From NCBI GenBank assembly GCA_036123585.1, contig JAZADN010000004.1, positions 1 to 30,887 of the forward strand: a DNA stretch of 30,887 bases. Reading direction: 5' to 3'. The position numbers were made by a program, and so were the translations under genes. The notes beneath the pieces were generated by a model that was not told the DNA's origin, did not search any database, and was given only the letters and a program-made list of their open reading frames with translations. Shown piece by piece: positions 22,973 to 30,680 of this stretch (positions are counted from its first letter, which is position 1; every line of letters begins with the position of its first letter). The DNA comes from UBA9410 sp036123585 (lineage in GTDB: Bacteria > Actinomycetota > Acidimicrobiia > Acidimicrobiales > MedAcidi-G1).

Positions 22973-24213
22973 CATTCCTCCTCGTAGGTGAACTCGAGCC
23001 GGCCGATGCGGACCAGCTCGCCGTCCCGAACGCCGGCCCGGGTCAGGGCGCGGTCGACCCCCATGCGCCTCAGGCGGTCGTGTAGGTAGTCCAGCGCATC
23101 CGGATTGGTCAGGTCATTTAGATTTGCCACCCGGGCCACCCGCCGGTCCAGCACCTCCCAGGCACCGCCCTCGCCCCGCTCCACCACCACGTCCTCGGCC
23201 GCCGGACGGTGGACTACCACGGCCGGCCGCTCGGGGGGCGCCTGCCGGACCTCCACGACCACGTCCGCCAACCGGTGGATCAGAGGCTCGAGACCCTCGC
23301 CAGTGATAGCCGAGAGGCGGTCCCCGTCGAACTCCACGTCGGCCTGTGCCACGTCTGAACGGGATCCGACCACGAGGCGAGGACGGGCCAGCAGGTCGGG
23401 CTGGTAAGCCTCCAGTTCGCCGAGGAGCACCTCCAGTTGTCGACTCGGCGTCTCCAGAGCGGTGGGCGCAAGGTCGAGGAGGACGACGAGCACGCGTGCC
23501 CGCTCTACATGACGGAGGAACCGGTGTCCGAGCCCCCGCCCCTCACTGGCCCCTTCAATCAGGCCGGGGATGTCGGCCACCACAAACTCGGTCCGGCCCT
23601 CGGGCTGGACCACCCCCAAGTTCGGCTCCAAAGTCGTGAACGGGTAGTCGGCGATCTTCGGACGAGCGGCTGACATGCGCGCAATCAGTGTGCTCTTGCC
23701 CACGTTGGGATAGCCGACGAGGGCCACGTCGGCCATAAGGCGCAACTCGAGCCTCAGCCAGCGCTCCTCCCCCTCTTCACCCTGTTCGGCGAAGGCCGGT
23801 GCCCGTCGCTTGTTGCTCAGGAACTTGGCGTTACCACGGCCGCCCCGGCCGGCCTCTGCGGCAAGCCAGCGGTCGCCATGCTGGACTAGGTCGGCCAGCA
23901 CCTCTCCGTCGTACAGGTCGTGGATGGTGGTGCCCTCCGGGACCTTCACCACAACGTCTTCGGAGGCCCGGCCATGGCGCTTGCCCCCCGAACCATGCGT
24001 CCCGTTGCCGGCCCGCCGATGGGGATGGTCTCGGAAGGCCAACAGAGAGGCCACGTTGTGGTCGGCTTCCAACCAAACGCTCCCACCGTCTCCGCCGTCG
24101 CCACCGTCCGGGCCACCCTTGGGCACGTGGGCTTCGCGGCGGAATGACACAGAGCCCGCTCCGCCATCGCCACCGCGCACGTTCAGGCCGCACTCGTCGA
24201 CGAATTGGGACAT
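22972..24213 (-). CDS. obgE: Obg-family ribosome-associated GTPase
   Basis: A 413-residue essential GTPase involved in 50S assembly and stress response. It has the three-domain layout. The Gly-rich Obg fold spans 1-160 (VRGGDGGAGSVSFRREAHVPKGGPDGGDGGDGG and GRGGRGNAKFLSN). The G domain has P-loop GYPNVGKST at 167-175 and DIPGLIEGASEGRGLGHRFLRHVER as switch II. A C-terminal OCT domain, present in actinobacterial and Firmicute Obg, covers about the last 80 residues. The frame is open upstream to 24282, but MSQFVDE at 24213 is the family start. A TAGGCT hexamer ends 7 nt before it. It heads a unit with proB. Confidence 0.96.
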   Translation of the reverse strand: MSQFVDECGLNVRGGDGGAGSVSFRREAHVPKGGPDGGDGGDGGSVWLEADHNVASLLAFRDHPHRRAGNGTHGSGGKRHGRASEDVVVKVPEGTTIHDLYDGEVLADLVQHGDRWLAAEAGRGGRGNAKFLSNKRRAPAFAEQGEEGEERWLRLELRLMADVALVGYPNVGKSTLIARMSAARPKIADYPFTTLEPNLGVVQPEGRTEFVVADIPGLIEGASEGRGLGHRFLRHVERARVLVVLLDLAPTALETPSRQLEVLLGELEAYQPDLLARPRLVVGSRSDVAQADVEFDGDRLSAITGEGLEPLIHRLADVVVEVRQAPPERPAVVVHRPAAEDVVVERGEGGAWEVLDRRVARVANLNDLTNPDALDYLHDRLRRMGVDRALTRAGVRDGELVRIGRLEFTYEEE

Positions 24214-24220
24214 GCGCTCG

Positions 24221-24226
24221 AGCCTA
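24221..24226 (-). promoter_or_regulatory. Putative -10 element of obgE
   Basis: TAGGCT on the minus strand, 7 nt before the obgE ATG. A TTGCCA string about 15 nt further upstream may serve as -35. Confidence 0.5.
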
Positions 24227-24267
24227 CGGTGGACGTCGTTATGGCAAGTGGGTCTCGAACTGACCTG

Positions 24268-24288
24268 CTTCCGGATGCCCACCGGAAG
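24268..24288. repeat. Operator-like inverted repeat in the obgE-dgt divergent gap
   Basis: CTTCCGG (24268-24274) and CCGGAAG (24282-24288) form perfect 7-bp half-sites across 7 nt. The centre-to-centre spacing of 14 bp would suit a dimeric regulator, or the RNA could form a hairpin. It is about 9 bp upstream of the dgt -10 candidate. Confidence 0.5.
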
Positions 24289-24296
24289 GTCGGCCG

Positions 24297-24302
24297 TAGG
24301 GT
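24297..24302 (+). promoter_or_regulatory. Putative -10 element of dgt
   Basis: TAGGGT, 6 nt before the ATG at 24309. Confidence 0.4.
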
Positions 24303-24308
24303 GTACCG

Positions 24309-25478
24309 ATGGCGCTCGAGGAGACTCACGGGGAAACCGGAGAGGAGAACCTCAGCCACCGGGCCCGTACCTGGGTGTCGACCATGGTCGGACACACCGC
24401 GCCGGCGACCGGCTCAGGCCTGCGCACTGCGCACCACGACAGCCATGCCGTCATCGGTCCTATCGCCGACCACTCCAGGGCCCGCCGGGATGCCGGCGAG
24501 GAGTTGCCCCCAAACGAGGGCGCCACCCGGGCTGGTGGAGGCGGAAAGCGGGCCGTGGACGAGGAGCCGGATCCGTTCCGGACCTGCTTTGAACGCGATC
24601 GTGACCGGATCCTCCATGCCACTGCCTTCCGTCGTCTGGCCGGGAAGACCCAGGTGTTCGTGTTCCCCGAGGACCACCAGAGGTCCCGTCTGACCCACGC
24701 CCTGGAGGTGGCCCAGGTTGCCAGAGCCATCGCCACCCGGCTCGGCCTGAACGTTGCACTGGCAGAGGCCATTGCGCTTGGCCACGACTGCGGCCACGGC
24801 CCCGGCGGGCATGCCAGCGAGGATGCCCTGTCACCCTACGTAGACGGCGGCTACGACCACGCCCAGTGGGGTGCGGACGTCACCCTCGCGCCCCTCAACC
24901 TGTGCGTTGAGACCCTGGACGGCATCCGGAACCACTCGTGGTCCCGCCCCGCCCCGTTCACCCCAGAGGGCGAGGTGGTCAGTTGGGCGGACCGGATCGC
25001 CTACGTCTGCCATGACTTCGAGGATGCTGCCCACGCCGGCCTCGTCGATCCAGCCGACCTTCCGGCCCTCGTGGTGGAGCGCTGCGGCACGAGTCGCCGA
25101 GAGCAGTTGGCGGCCTTCATCGGCGGGGTCGTTTCTGCCTCGGCGCGGACCGGACGGATCGGCTTGGACGCCGACGGGGCCGACGCTCTCGCCGCCTTTC
25201 GGGCGTTCGACTACGAGCAGATCTACCTCCGTCCGGCCGCGGTCGACCAGGCCGGACGGGTGGTCGATTTGCTGCAGGCGCTCGTTGACCACTACCTGGC
25301 GCATCCGGAAGACCTCCCCTTCGATGAGGAAGCTCCAGAGGTCACCGGCGCATCCGACACGGCCCACACTGCAGTTCGCTACGTCAGCGGCATGACCGAC
25401 CGGTTCGCCTGCCGGGCTGGCGTCCGCCTCCTCGGCTGGGACGTCGAACGGCTTCCCACCGGGCTCGACCTCACCTGA
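24309..25478 (+). CDS. dgt: dGTPase-like HD-domain deoxynucleotide triphosphohydrolase
   Basis: A 389-residue enzyme of the Dgt family, which splits dNTPs into nucleoside and triphosphate and helps balance nucleotide pools. The family entry point is DPFRTCFERDRDRILHATAFRRLAGKTQVF. The HD metal site is visible as His130 (LTHALEV), His159-Asp160 (GHDCGHGPGGHASE) and Asp228 (VSWADRIAYVCHD). The first 85 residues before the domain are longer and less ordered than usual, so the true start could be later, for example ATG 24384. The TAGGGT hexamer at 6 nt favours 24309. It is convergent with rpmA and divergent from obgE. The exact nucleotide preference is not readable. Confidence 0.88.
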   Translation: MALEETHGETGEENLSHRARTWVSTMVGHTAPATGSGLRTAHHDSHAVIGPIADHSRARRDAGEELPPNEGATRAGGGGKRAVDEEPDPFRTCFERDRDRILHATAFRRLAGKTQVFVFPEDHQRSRLTHALEVAQVARAIATRLGLNVALAEAIALGHDCGHGPGGHASEDALSPYVDGGYDHAQWGADVTLAPLNLCVETLDGIRNHSWSRPAPFTPEGEVVSWADRIAYVCHDFEDAAHAGLVDPADLPALVVERCGTSRREQLAAFIGGVVSASARTGRIGLDADGADALAAFRAFDYEQIYLRPAAVDQAGRVVDLLQALVDHYLAHPEDLPFDEEAPEVTGASDTAHTAVRYVSGMTDRFACRAGVRLLGWDVERLPTGLDLT

Positions 25479-25494
25479 ATCGACTCGGGTGCCC

Positions 25495-25531
25495 GAAAAC
25501 CCCAACGACGCACCGCGAGGGCGGTGCGTCG
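25495..25531 (-). terminator. Rho-independent terminator of the rplU-rpmA operon
   Basis: A perfect 11-bp stem, CGACGCACCGC (25506-25516) with GCGGTGCGTCG (25521-25531), closes a GAGG tetraloop. Read on the minus strand it is followed by TTGGGGTTTTC. It lies between the convergent rpmA and dgt genes and may also slow plus-strand transcription, though no T-run exists on that side. Confidence 0.8.
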
Positions 25532-25567
25532 AGGTCGGCCACCCGGAGGGCGCGTCATCGGGACCGT

Positions 25568-25819
25568 TCAGTCGGTGATGATGTCCACCAGTTTGCGGCC
25601 ACCACGACGACCGAACTTCACGGTGCCGTCGGCGGTGGCGAACAAGGTGTCATCGCCCCCCCGACCCACGTTGAAGCCCGGGTGGAACTTGGTGCCCCGC
25701 TGCCGGACGATGATGCTGCCGGCGCTCACCCAGCCTCCGTCGTAGACCTTCACGCCGAGCCGCTGTGCGTTGGAGTCCCGGCCGTTGCGGGTCGAACCGC
25801 CGCCCTTGGTCTTGGACAT
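25568..25819 (-). CDS. rpmA: 50S ribosomal protein L27
   Basis: An 83-residue ribosomal protein near the peptidyl-transferase centre. The full family sequence is readable: SKTKGGGSTRNGRDSNAQRLGVK at the N-terminus, AGSIIVRQRGTKFHPG, then GGDDTLFATADGTVKF. The mature-type start, without the cleaved Firmicute extension, is used. A GAGGGG string lies about 8-10 nt before the ATG. It follows rplU by 4 bp in the universal rplU-rpmA pair. The frame continues upstream across rplU but is not coding there. Confidence 0.98.
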   Translation of the reverse strand: MSKTKGGGSTRNGRDSNAQRLGVKVYDGGWVSAGSIIVRQRGTKFHPGFNVGRGGDDTLFATADGTVKFGRRGGRKLVDIITD

Positions 25820-25823
25820 GTCG

Positions 25824-26132
25824 TCAGCCCCTCGTGATTCCAGTGATCTCGATCTCGGCCAAGTGTTGGCGATGGCCCCACCGGCGACGCTGGTTGCTCT
25901 TGTTCTTGTAGGTGAAACCCCGAATTTTGGGGCCCCTGGCATCACCGACGACGCGGGCGGACACGCTGGCACCGGAGAGGGCCTCAGGCGTGGCCAGCAC
26001 GTCATCGCCGTCGACGACCATCACTGGCACCAACTCAACCTCGCTGTCCAGGGCTCCCAGACGTTCCACGAGGACTCGTTGGCCCTCTTCGACCCGGTAC
26101 TGCTTTCCACCGGTGGCGATCACTGCGTACAT
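25824..26132 (-). CDS. rplU: 50S ribosomal protein L21
   Basis: A 102-residue 23S-rRNA-binding protein. Typical parts are MYAVIATGGKQYRVEEG at the start and KIRGFTYKNKSNQRRRWGHRQHLAEIEITGI at the end. It is first of the rplU-rpmA pair. A TAGATT hexamer ends 9 nt before the ATG, and an inverted repeat lies further upstream, between it and RNase E/G. Confidence 0.98.
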   Translation of the reverse strand: MYAVIATGGKQYRVEEGQRVLVERLGALDSEVELVPVMVVDGDDVLATPEALSGASVSARVVGDARGPKIRGFTYKNKSNQRRRWGHRQHLAEIEITGITRG

Positions 26133-26141
26133 AGTCCGTCC

Positions 26142-26147
26142 AATCTA
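26142..26147 (-). promoter_or_regulatory. Putative -10 element of rplU
   Basis: TAGATT on the minus strand, 9 nt before the rplU ATG. Identical to the tRNA-Ala hexamer at 2896. Confidence 0.4.
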
Positions 26148-26155
26148 CCGGTGGC

Positions 26156-26196
26156 CGCCCATGGCACCACCGAACTCCCGGGTGTGACCATGGGCG
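26156..26196 (-). repeat. Inverted repeat upstream of rplU
   Basis: CGCCCATGG (26156-26164) faces CCATGGGCG (26188-26196) across 23 nt, a perfect 9-bp stem with further CACC/GGTG pairing inside. No T-run follows on the minus strand, so it is not a standard terminator. In read-through RNA from RNase E/G it would be a hairpin leader of rplU; otherwise it may be an operator. Confidence 0.55.
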
Positions 26197-26229
26197 CACA
26201 AGGACCGGGGCCTGGAGCGGCTCCGCCTG

Positions 26230-27897
26230 CTAGCGACGACCCGCCCGACCCGAGCCAGCCAGCAACTCGTCGTCGAGATTCACGCCACGGCCTCCGCAGT
26301 CCTCGCAGGCGTTGGCGAATGACTCCAGCAGGCCCTCGCCGATGCGTTTGCGGGTCATCTCGACCAAGCCCAGTTCGGAGATGTCGAACACCTGCGTCCG
26401 GGTCTTGTCGCGAGCCAGGACGTCTCGCAGCGTGGTGGCCACCGCCTCGCGGTTGGCCTTGACCTCCATGTCCACGAAGTCGATGACGATGATGCCCCCG
26501 ATGTCCCGAAGTCGGAGTTGGCGGGCGATCTCCTCGGCCGCCTCCAGATTGTTGCGGAACACCGTCTCCTCAAGGCTGGAACGACCCACGTTCTTGCCAG
26601 TGTTGACATCGATGACGGTCAGAGCCTCGGTGTGCTCGATGATGAGCGATCCTCCCGACGGCAACCAGACCTTGCGGTCCAGCGCCTTTCGGAGCTGCTC
26701 GTGCACGTGGTGCCGCTCGAACAACGGCAACGACTCAGTCTCCGCATCGTGGTACGAGATCCGGTCCACCAGCGCCGGGTTGACGCTTTCCACGTAGGTG
26801 CGGACCTTCTCGTACATCTCGAAGTCGTCAATGACCACGCCCCGGAAGTCCTTGTTGAACTCCTCCCGGATGAACCGAAACGCCATCTCCGGCTCCCTGT
26901 ACAGGAGGCTCGGGCCCTGAGACCGTCCGGCCAGTGCCTCGATCTCGTCCCACTGGCCGAGGAGCCGACGGACGTCCCGCTCGATCTCCTCCTTGGTGAT
27001 GTCTTCTGCCGCCGTGCGCACGATGATCCCGTGCTGCTTGGGCTTGACCCGGTCGAGGATGCTGCGCAATCGCTTGCGCTCCGACTCCGGAAGCCGCTTG
27101 GAGATGCCGTAGGTAGAGCTGTTAGGGACAAGGACCACGAACCGGCCCGGCAACGACACCTCCTGGGTCAGGCGAGCCCCCTTGTGGGCGATCGGGTTCT
27201 TGGTCACCTGGGCGAGGATCGTCTGCTTGGCTTTGAGCACCTGCTCGATGCGGGGCCGGCCCTTGCCCTCGAAGTCGGCATCCCCGTACTGGACGTCGCC
27301 CCGGTAGAGCACCGCGTTCTTGGGTGTCCCAATGTCGACGAAGGCTGCCTCCATGCCGGGCAGTACGTTCTGGACCTTGGCCAGGTACACGTTCCCGTGG
27401 ATCTCACTGACGTCATCAGCAGGACGCGACAAGTAATGCTCGATGAGTTGGCGTCCCTCCATCACGGCGATCTGGGTCACCCCGTCGCTCACGCTGACGC
27501 ACATCAGGTAGCGGCCGATTGGCCGGCCCCGACGCTCACGGCCCCGACGGCTCTTGAGGACGTCGGCGTCGAGCTCAAGCGGTGCGTCGTCAGTCACGGC
27601 CTCAACCGGCTGGTTGCCGCCATCCCGCTGCCCACCGCCGCCGCGACCACGGCCACCACGGCGCCGACGTCGACGGCGACCCGATCCGGCACCCGAGCCG
27701 CCCTGATTCCCGCTCTGATCGCCCGATGGCTGGACGGGCGCCGGTCGACTATCGCCGATCTTCGGCGCCGGTCGACTATCGCCGATCTTCGGCGCTGGTC
27801 GACTATCGCCGATCTTCGGCCCGGAGGCCTTCGGAGTGGCCTCAGCCGCTCCCTGCTGTCCGATCCCCTGATCCCGGGGACTCTCTTCGGTGTTCAC
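26230..27897 (-). CDS. rng: Ribonuclease E/G family endoribonuclease
   Basis: A 555-residue endoribonuclease for rRNA maturation and mRNA decay. The first 125 residues are disordered and very basic, with a triple PKIGDSRPA repeat at 27-53 followed by an Arg/Gly-rich stretch. An S1-like domain follows (GNVYLAKVQNVLPGMEAAFVDIG), then the catalytic core with VIDVNTGKNV and IIVIDFVDM, which carry the Mg-binding aspartates. A C-terminal CEDCGGRG zinc-link (Cys531, Cys534) ends it. There is no long C-terminal scaffold as in E. coli RNase E; the disordered part is at the N-terminus, as in other actinobacteria. A GTG start has AAGGG about 10 nt upstream. It lies 18 bp after the TIGR03936 gene. Confidence 0.94.
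   Translation of the reverse strand: MNTEESPRDQGIGQQGAAEATPKASGPKIGDSRPAPKIGDSRPAPKIGDSRPAPVQPSGDQSGNQGGSGAGSGRRRRRRRGGRGRGGGGQRDGGNQPVEAVTDDAPLELDADVLKSRRGRERRGRPIGRYLMCVSVSDGVTQIAVMEGRQLIEHYLSRPADDVSEIHGNVYLAKVQNVLPGMEAAFVDIGTPKNAVLYRGDVQYGDADFEGKGRPRIEQVLKAKQTILAQVTKNPIAHKGARLTQEVSLPGRFVVLVPNSSTYGISKRLPESERKRLRSILDRVKPKQHGIIVRTAAEDITKEEIERDVRRLLGQWDEIEALAGRSQGPSLLYREPEMAFRFIREEFNKDFRGVVIDDFEMYEKVRTYVESVNPALVDRISYHDAETESLPLFERHHVHEQLRKALDRKVWLPSGGSLIIEHTEALTVIDVNTGKNVGRSSLEETVFRNNLEAAEEIARQLRLRDIGGIIVIDFVDMEVKANREAVATTLRDVLARDKTRTQVFDISELGLVEMTRKRIGEGLLESFANACEDCGGRGVNLDDELLAGSGRAGRR
27743..27823. repeat. 27-bp tandem repeat, three copies, in the RNase E/G gene
   Basis: Units start at 27743, 27770 and 27797 and differ only at their last few bases. 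Each encodes PKIGDSRPA in the minus-strand frame. Near-identity at silent positions indicates recent expansion. Confidence 0.92.
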
Positions 27898-27915
27898 TCG
27901 CGTGTTCCCTTCTCG

Positions 27916-28659
27916 TCACGCCGACTCCGTGGTCGGCGGGGCAGGGGCGACCGCGACCGTCAACGGTTCCTCGCGGTCGGCTCCCTGCGACATCCACTGG
28001 TTCATCCTGCGCACAGACCGGGCCACCAGTGGCGGATCCACCGCCACCAGCAGTTCGGTCGGCCTGAGCGCCCGGGGCTGGGTGCCGAGGTCGGCCAAAA
28101 GGCGCACCCCCGACGTCCCCGTCCCGGACTCCGTGTCGACGCGTAGCGATAGCACCTGGGGGCGGAGGTCCTCGACCACCGACTTCCCCTTGCGTTCGCG
28201 CTCCACGACGATCTCCTCGCGGGACAGCACGTCAGCCACCCACGCGTCTGCTTCGGCTCGCTCGACGCCGTCGAGTTCAACGCCCCACGTGCACGACACA
28301 ACCGCCTGCTGCAGTGAGTCGCCCTTGGTGATCGGGGCCATGGCCACGACGCACATGCCTGTGGGCAGGGCGGCAGTCAGGGCCTCGGACAGGTCCTTTG
28401 CTGCTGCGCCCGAGGCACCCCAGGCCTCCTCGGCGACATAGCGGTCGTCTACCAACTCCACATCGAGGTACTCGGCATCGGACTCGTGGCCGGTGGAGAG
28501 TGCCAGACCGAAAGACAGTTTCGGGCGGGGCGAAAAGCCCTGGCTGTAGGCCACGGAGACCCCGGCCCGACGAAACGCCCGCTCCCAGATCCGAGCGACG
28601 TCTCGGTGGCTCACAAAACGGACCTTCCCGACCTTGTTGAAGCGGATTCGGACCCTCAC
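27916..28659 (-). CDS. TIGR03936-type (DUF2344) radical-SAM-linked protein
   Basis: A 247-residue protein almost always found next to, or fused with, a TIGR03960 radical SAM protein. The family phrase RIRFNKVGKVRFVSHRDVARIWERAFRRAGVSVAYSQGFSPRPKLSFGLALSTGHESDAEYLDVEL fills the first 70 residues. Biochemical role is not established. The GTG start shares one base with the upstream TAG stop, so the two proteins are made together. Confidence 0.93.
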   Translation of the reverse strand: MRVRIRFNKVGKVRFVSHRDVARIWERAFRRAGVSVAYSQGFSPRPKLSFGLALSTGHESDAEYLDVELVDDRYVAEEAWGASGAAAKDLSEALTAALPTGMCVVAMAPITKGDSLQQAVVSCTWGVELDGVERAEADAWVADVLSREEIVVERERKGKSVVEDLRPQVLSLRVDTESGTGTSGVRLLADLGTQPRALRPTELLVAVDPPLVARSVRRMNQWMSQGADREEPLTVAVAPAPPTTESA

Positions 28660-30674
28660 TAGCCCACCCCCGCCGAGACCGGCTTGGAGGAGCCATCCTC
28701 CGACCCGTCCCTCGTCATCAGCATGACCGGCACCTCACCACCCGTGCCGAGGTTCTGGCCAGTTCCCTGACTCCCGCCGGCGGGCGGAACCGTCGAGGCC
28801 ACTACGTGTTCGATTCCGTAGCCGGTACAGGCACCGCAGTCATAGCACGGCGTCCACCGACAGTCCTCGAGGCCCACGGCGTTGAGGGCGTCCCGCCAGT
28901 CCTGCCACAGGAAGTCGCGGTGCAGACCGGCCGACAGGTGGTCCCAGGCGAAGGTCTCATCCTCGCTGCGGTGGCGGTAGACCATCTCCTCGAACGACAG
29001 TCCGGCAGCCTCCACCGCGCCAGTCCAAAGATCGAGGTCGAAGTGCTCGCTCCACTCTTGGAAGACGCCGCCGCTCCGCCACACGGCTTCCACCACGTCG
29101 CACAGGCGTCGGTCGCCGCGGCTCAAGAGGCCCTCGACAGCTGTCGCCCGCGGGTCGTGCCACTTGAGTTGGACACCCCGGTAGCCCTTGGTGTCGCGCT
29201 TCAGTTCGTCACGCAGCAGGCCGACCTTGCGCCGTAGCTCGGCCTCGGTGTTCTGTCCGAACCACTGGAAAGGAGTGAATGGCTTGGGTACGAAGCCTCC
29301 GACCGACACGGTGACCGACGGGTTGCGCAGGTGGCGGCGCCCCACCTCCACACAACGACGGGCCATCTGCAGAATCCCGAGAGTGTCTTCGTCGGTTTCG
29401 GAAGGCAGTCCAGTGAGAAAATACAGCTTCACTCGTCGCCAGCCCTGCGAGTAGGCCGACTCGACCGCCGCGTAGAGGTCCTCCTCGCGGATCAGCTTGT
29501 TTATGACCTGACGCATGCGCCAGGTCCCTGCCTCAGGGGCGAACGTGAGTCCCGTCCGACGGGCCTTCTGGATCTCGGCGGCGATACCCACGGTAAAGGC
29601 GTCGACTCGAAGGCTGGGTAGTGATACCGACACTTGTCCGCAGGCGTCGTCGGCGACGGTGGAGGCCACCACCTCCTCGATTCCACTGAAGTCAGCAGTG
29701 CTGAGAGACGTGAGGGCCACCTCGTCGTAGCCGGTGCGGCGCAGGCCGTCGGACACCATGGTCCGGACCTGTTCGGCGGGACGTTCTCGGACCGGACGAG
29801 TAATCATCCCCGCCTGACAGAAACGGCATCCTCGTGTGCAACCTCGGAAGACCTCCACGTTGAGCCGGTCGTGAACCACTTCGGTCAACGGGACTAACTG
29901 GTTCTTCGGATACGGCCAGTCAGCCAGGTCGGCCACCGTCCGCTTCTCGACCACGTCCGGCGCCCCAAGCCCGCTGGCGGGACGGATGTCAGCCAGGCGG
30001 CGGCCGGCGGCCCCCCCGTCGCAGAAATCCTCGAAGGTCGACTCGTAGAGCGACGGCACGTACACGCCGGGCACGACGGCCAAGAGGCGGTGCAGTTCGG
30101 CCCGTGGTCCGCCACCGGACGCCTTCCACGTGGCCAACACCTCGGTGATCTCGGAGACAACCTCCTCGCCGTCGCCGAGCACCGCTGCGTCCACGAAGTC
30201 AGCCAGCGGCTCTGGGTTGTAGGCACAGTGCCCCCCGACCAGCACTAGCGGGTCTTCATCGGCCCGCTCCACTGTCCGGACTGGCAATCCGGCTAGGTCC
30301 AAGCACTCCAGCACGTTGGTGTAGACGAGCTCGGCCGACAGATTGAAGGCCAGCACATCGAAGTCGCTGGCCGGACGGTGCGTGTCGACCGAGAACAAAG
30401 GCAGTCCCTCGCGTCGTAGCACAGCCGCCATGTCAGTCCAGGGCGCATAACCCCGTTCGGCCACGGCGTCGGACCGCTCGTTGAGGATCTCGTAAAGAAT
30501 CTGGAGACCCTGATTGGGAAGGCCGACCTCGTAGGTGTCCGGGTAGCAGAGGAGCCAGGCCACCGCATCGGGGTGGTGGTCGGGAACGGTCATGCCGTCC
30601 TCGCAGCCGATGTAGCGGGCCGGTTTCTGGACCTCACCTAAGACACGTTCGAGTTCGGACCAAAGCGAACTCAT
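28659..30674 (-). CDS. TIGR03960-type B12-binding-like radical SAM protein
   Basis: A 671-residue radical SAM protein with an N-terminal cobalamin-binding-like domain (about 30-200, WLLCYPDTYEVGLPNQGLQILYEILN). The 4Fe-4S site is CTRGCRFC (Cys279, Cys283, Cys286). After the SAM barrel come LKWHDPRATAVEGLLSRGDRRL and a late Cys cluster, CYDCGACTGYG. The family is conserved beside rodA, RNase E/G and rplU, but its reaction is unknown. ATG 30674 follows TACGCT at 8 nt. This element overlaps the rodA stop, so the gene may also be read from rodA. Confidence 0.94.
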   Translation of the reverse strand: MSSLWSELERVLGEVQKPARYIGCEDGMTVPDHHPDAVAWLLCYPDTYEVGLPNQGLQILYEILNERSDAVAERGYAPWTDMAAVLRREGLPLFSVDTHRPASDFDVLAFNLSAELVYTNVLECLDLAGLPVRTVERADEDPLVLVGGHCAYNPEPLADFVDAAVLGDGEEVVSEITEVLATWKASGGGPRAELHRLLAVVPGVYVPSLYESTFEDFCDGGAAGRRLADIRPASGLGAPDVVEKRTVADLADWPYPKNQLVPLTEVVHDRLNVEVFRGCTRGCRFCQAGMITRPVRERPAEQVRTMVSDGLRRTGYDEVALTSLSTADFSGIEEVVASTVADDACGQVSVSLPSLRVDAFTVGIAAEIQKARRTGLTFAPEAGTWRMRQVINKLIREEDLYAAVESAYSQGWRRVKLYFLTGLPSETDEDTLGILQMARRCVEVGRRHLRNPSVTVSVGGFVPKPFTPFQWFGQNTEAELRRKVGLLRDELKRDTKGYRGVQLKWHDPRATAVEGLLSRGDRRLCDVVEAVWRSGGVFQEWSEHFDLDLWTGAVEAAGLSFEEMVYRHRSEDETFAWDHLSAGLHRDFLWQDWRDALNAVGLEDCRWTPCYDCGACTGYGIEHVVASTVPPAGGSQGTGQNLGTGGEVPVMLMTRDGSEDGSSKPVSAGVG

Positions 30675-30680
30675 GATCGT

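Noticed and set aside
26518..28146. Very long plus-strand open frame opposite RNase E/G
   Set aside because: Antisense shadow extended by codon bias; the minus strand carries intact RNase E/G and TIGR03936 motifs.
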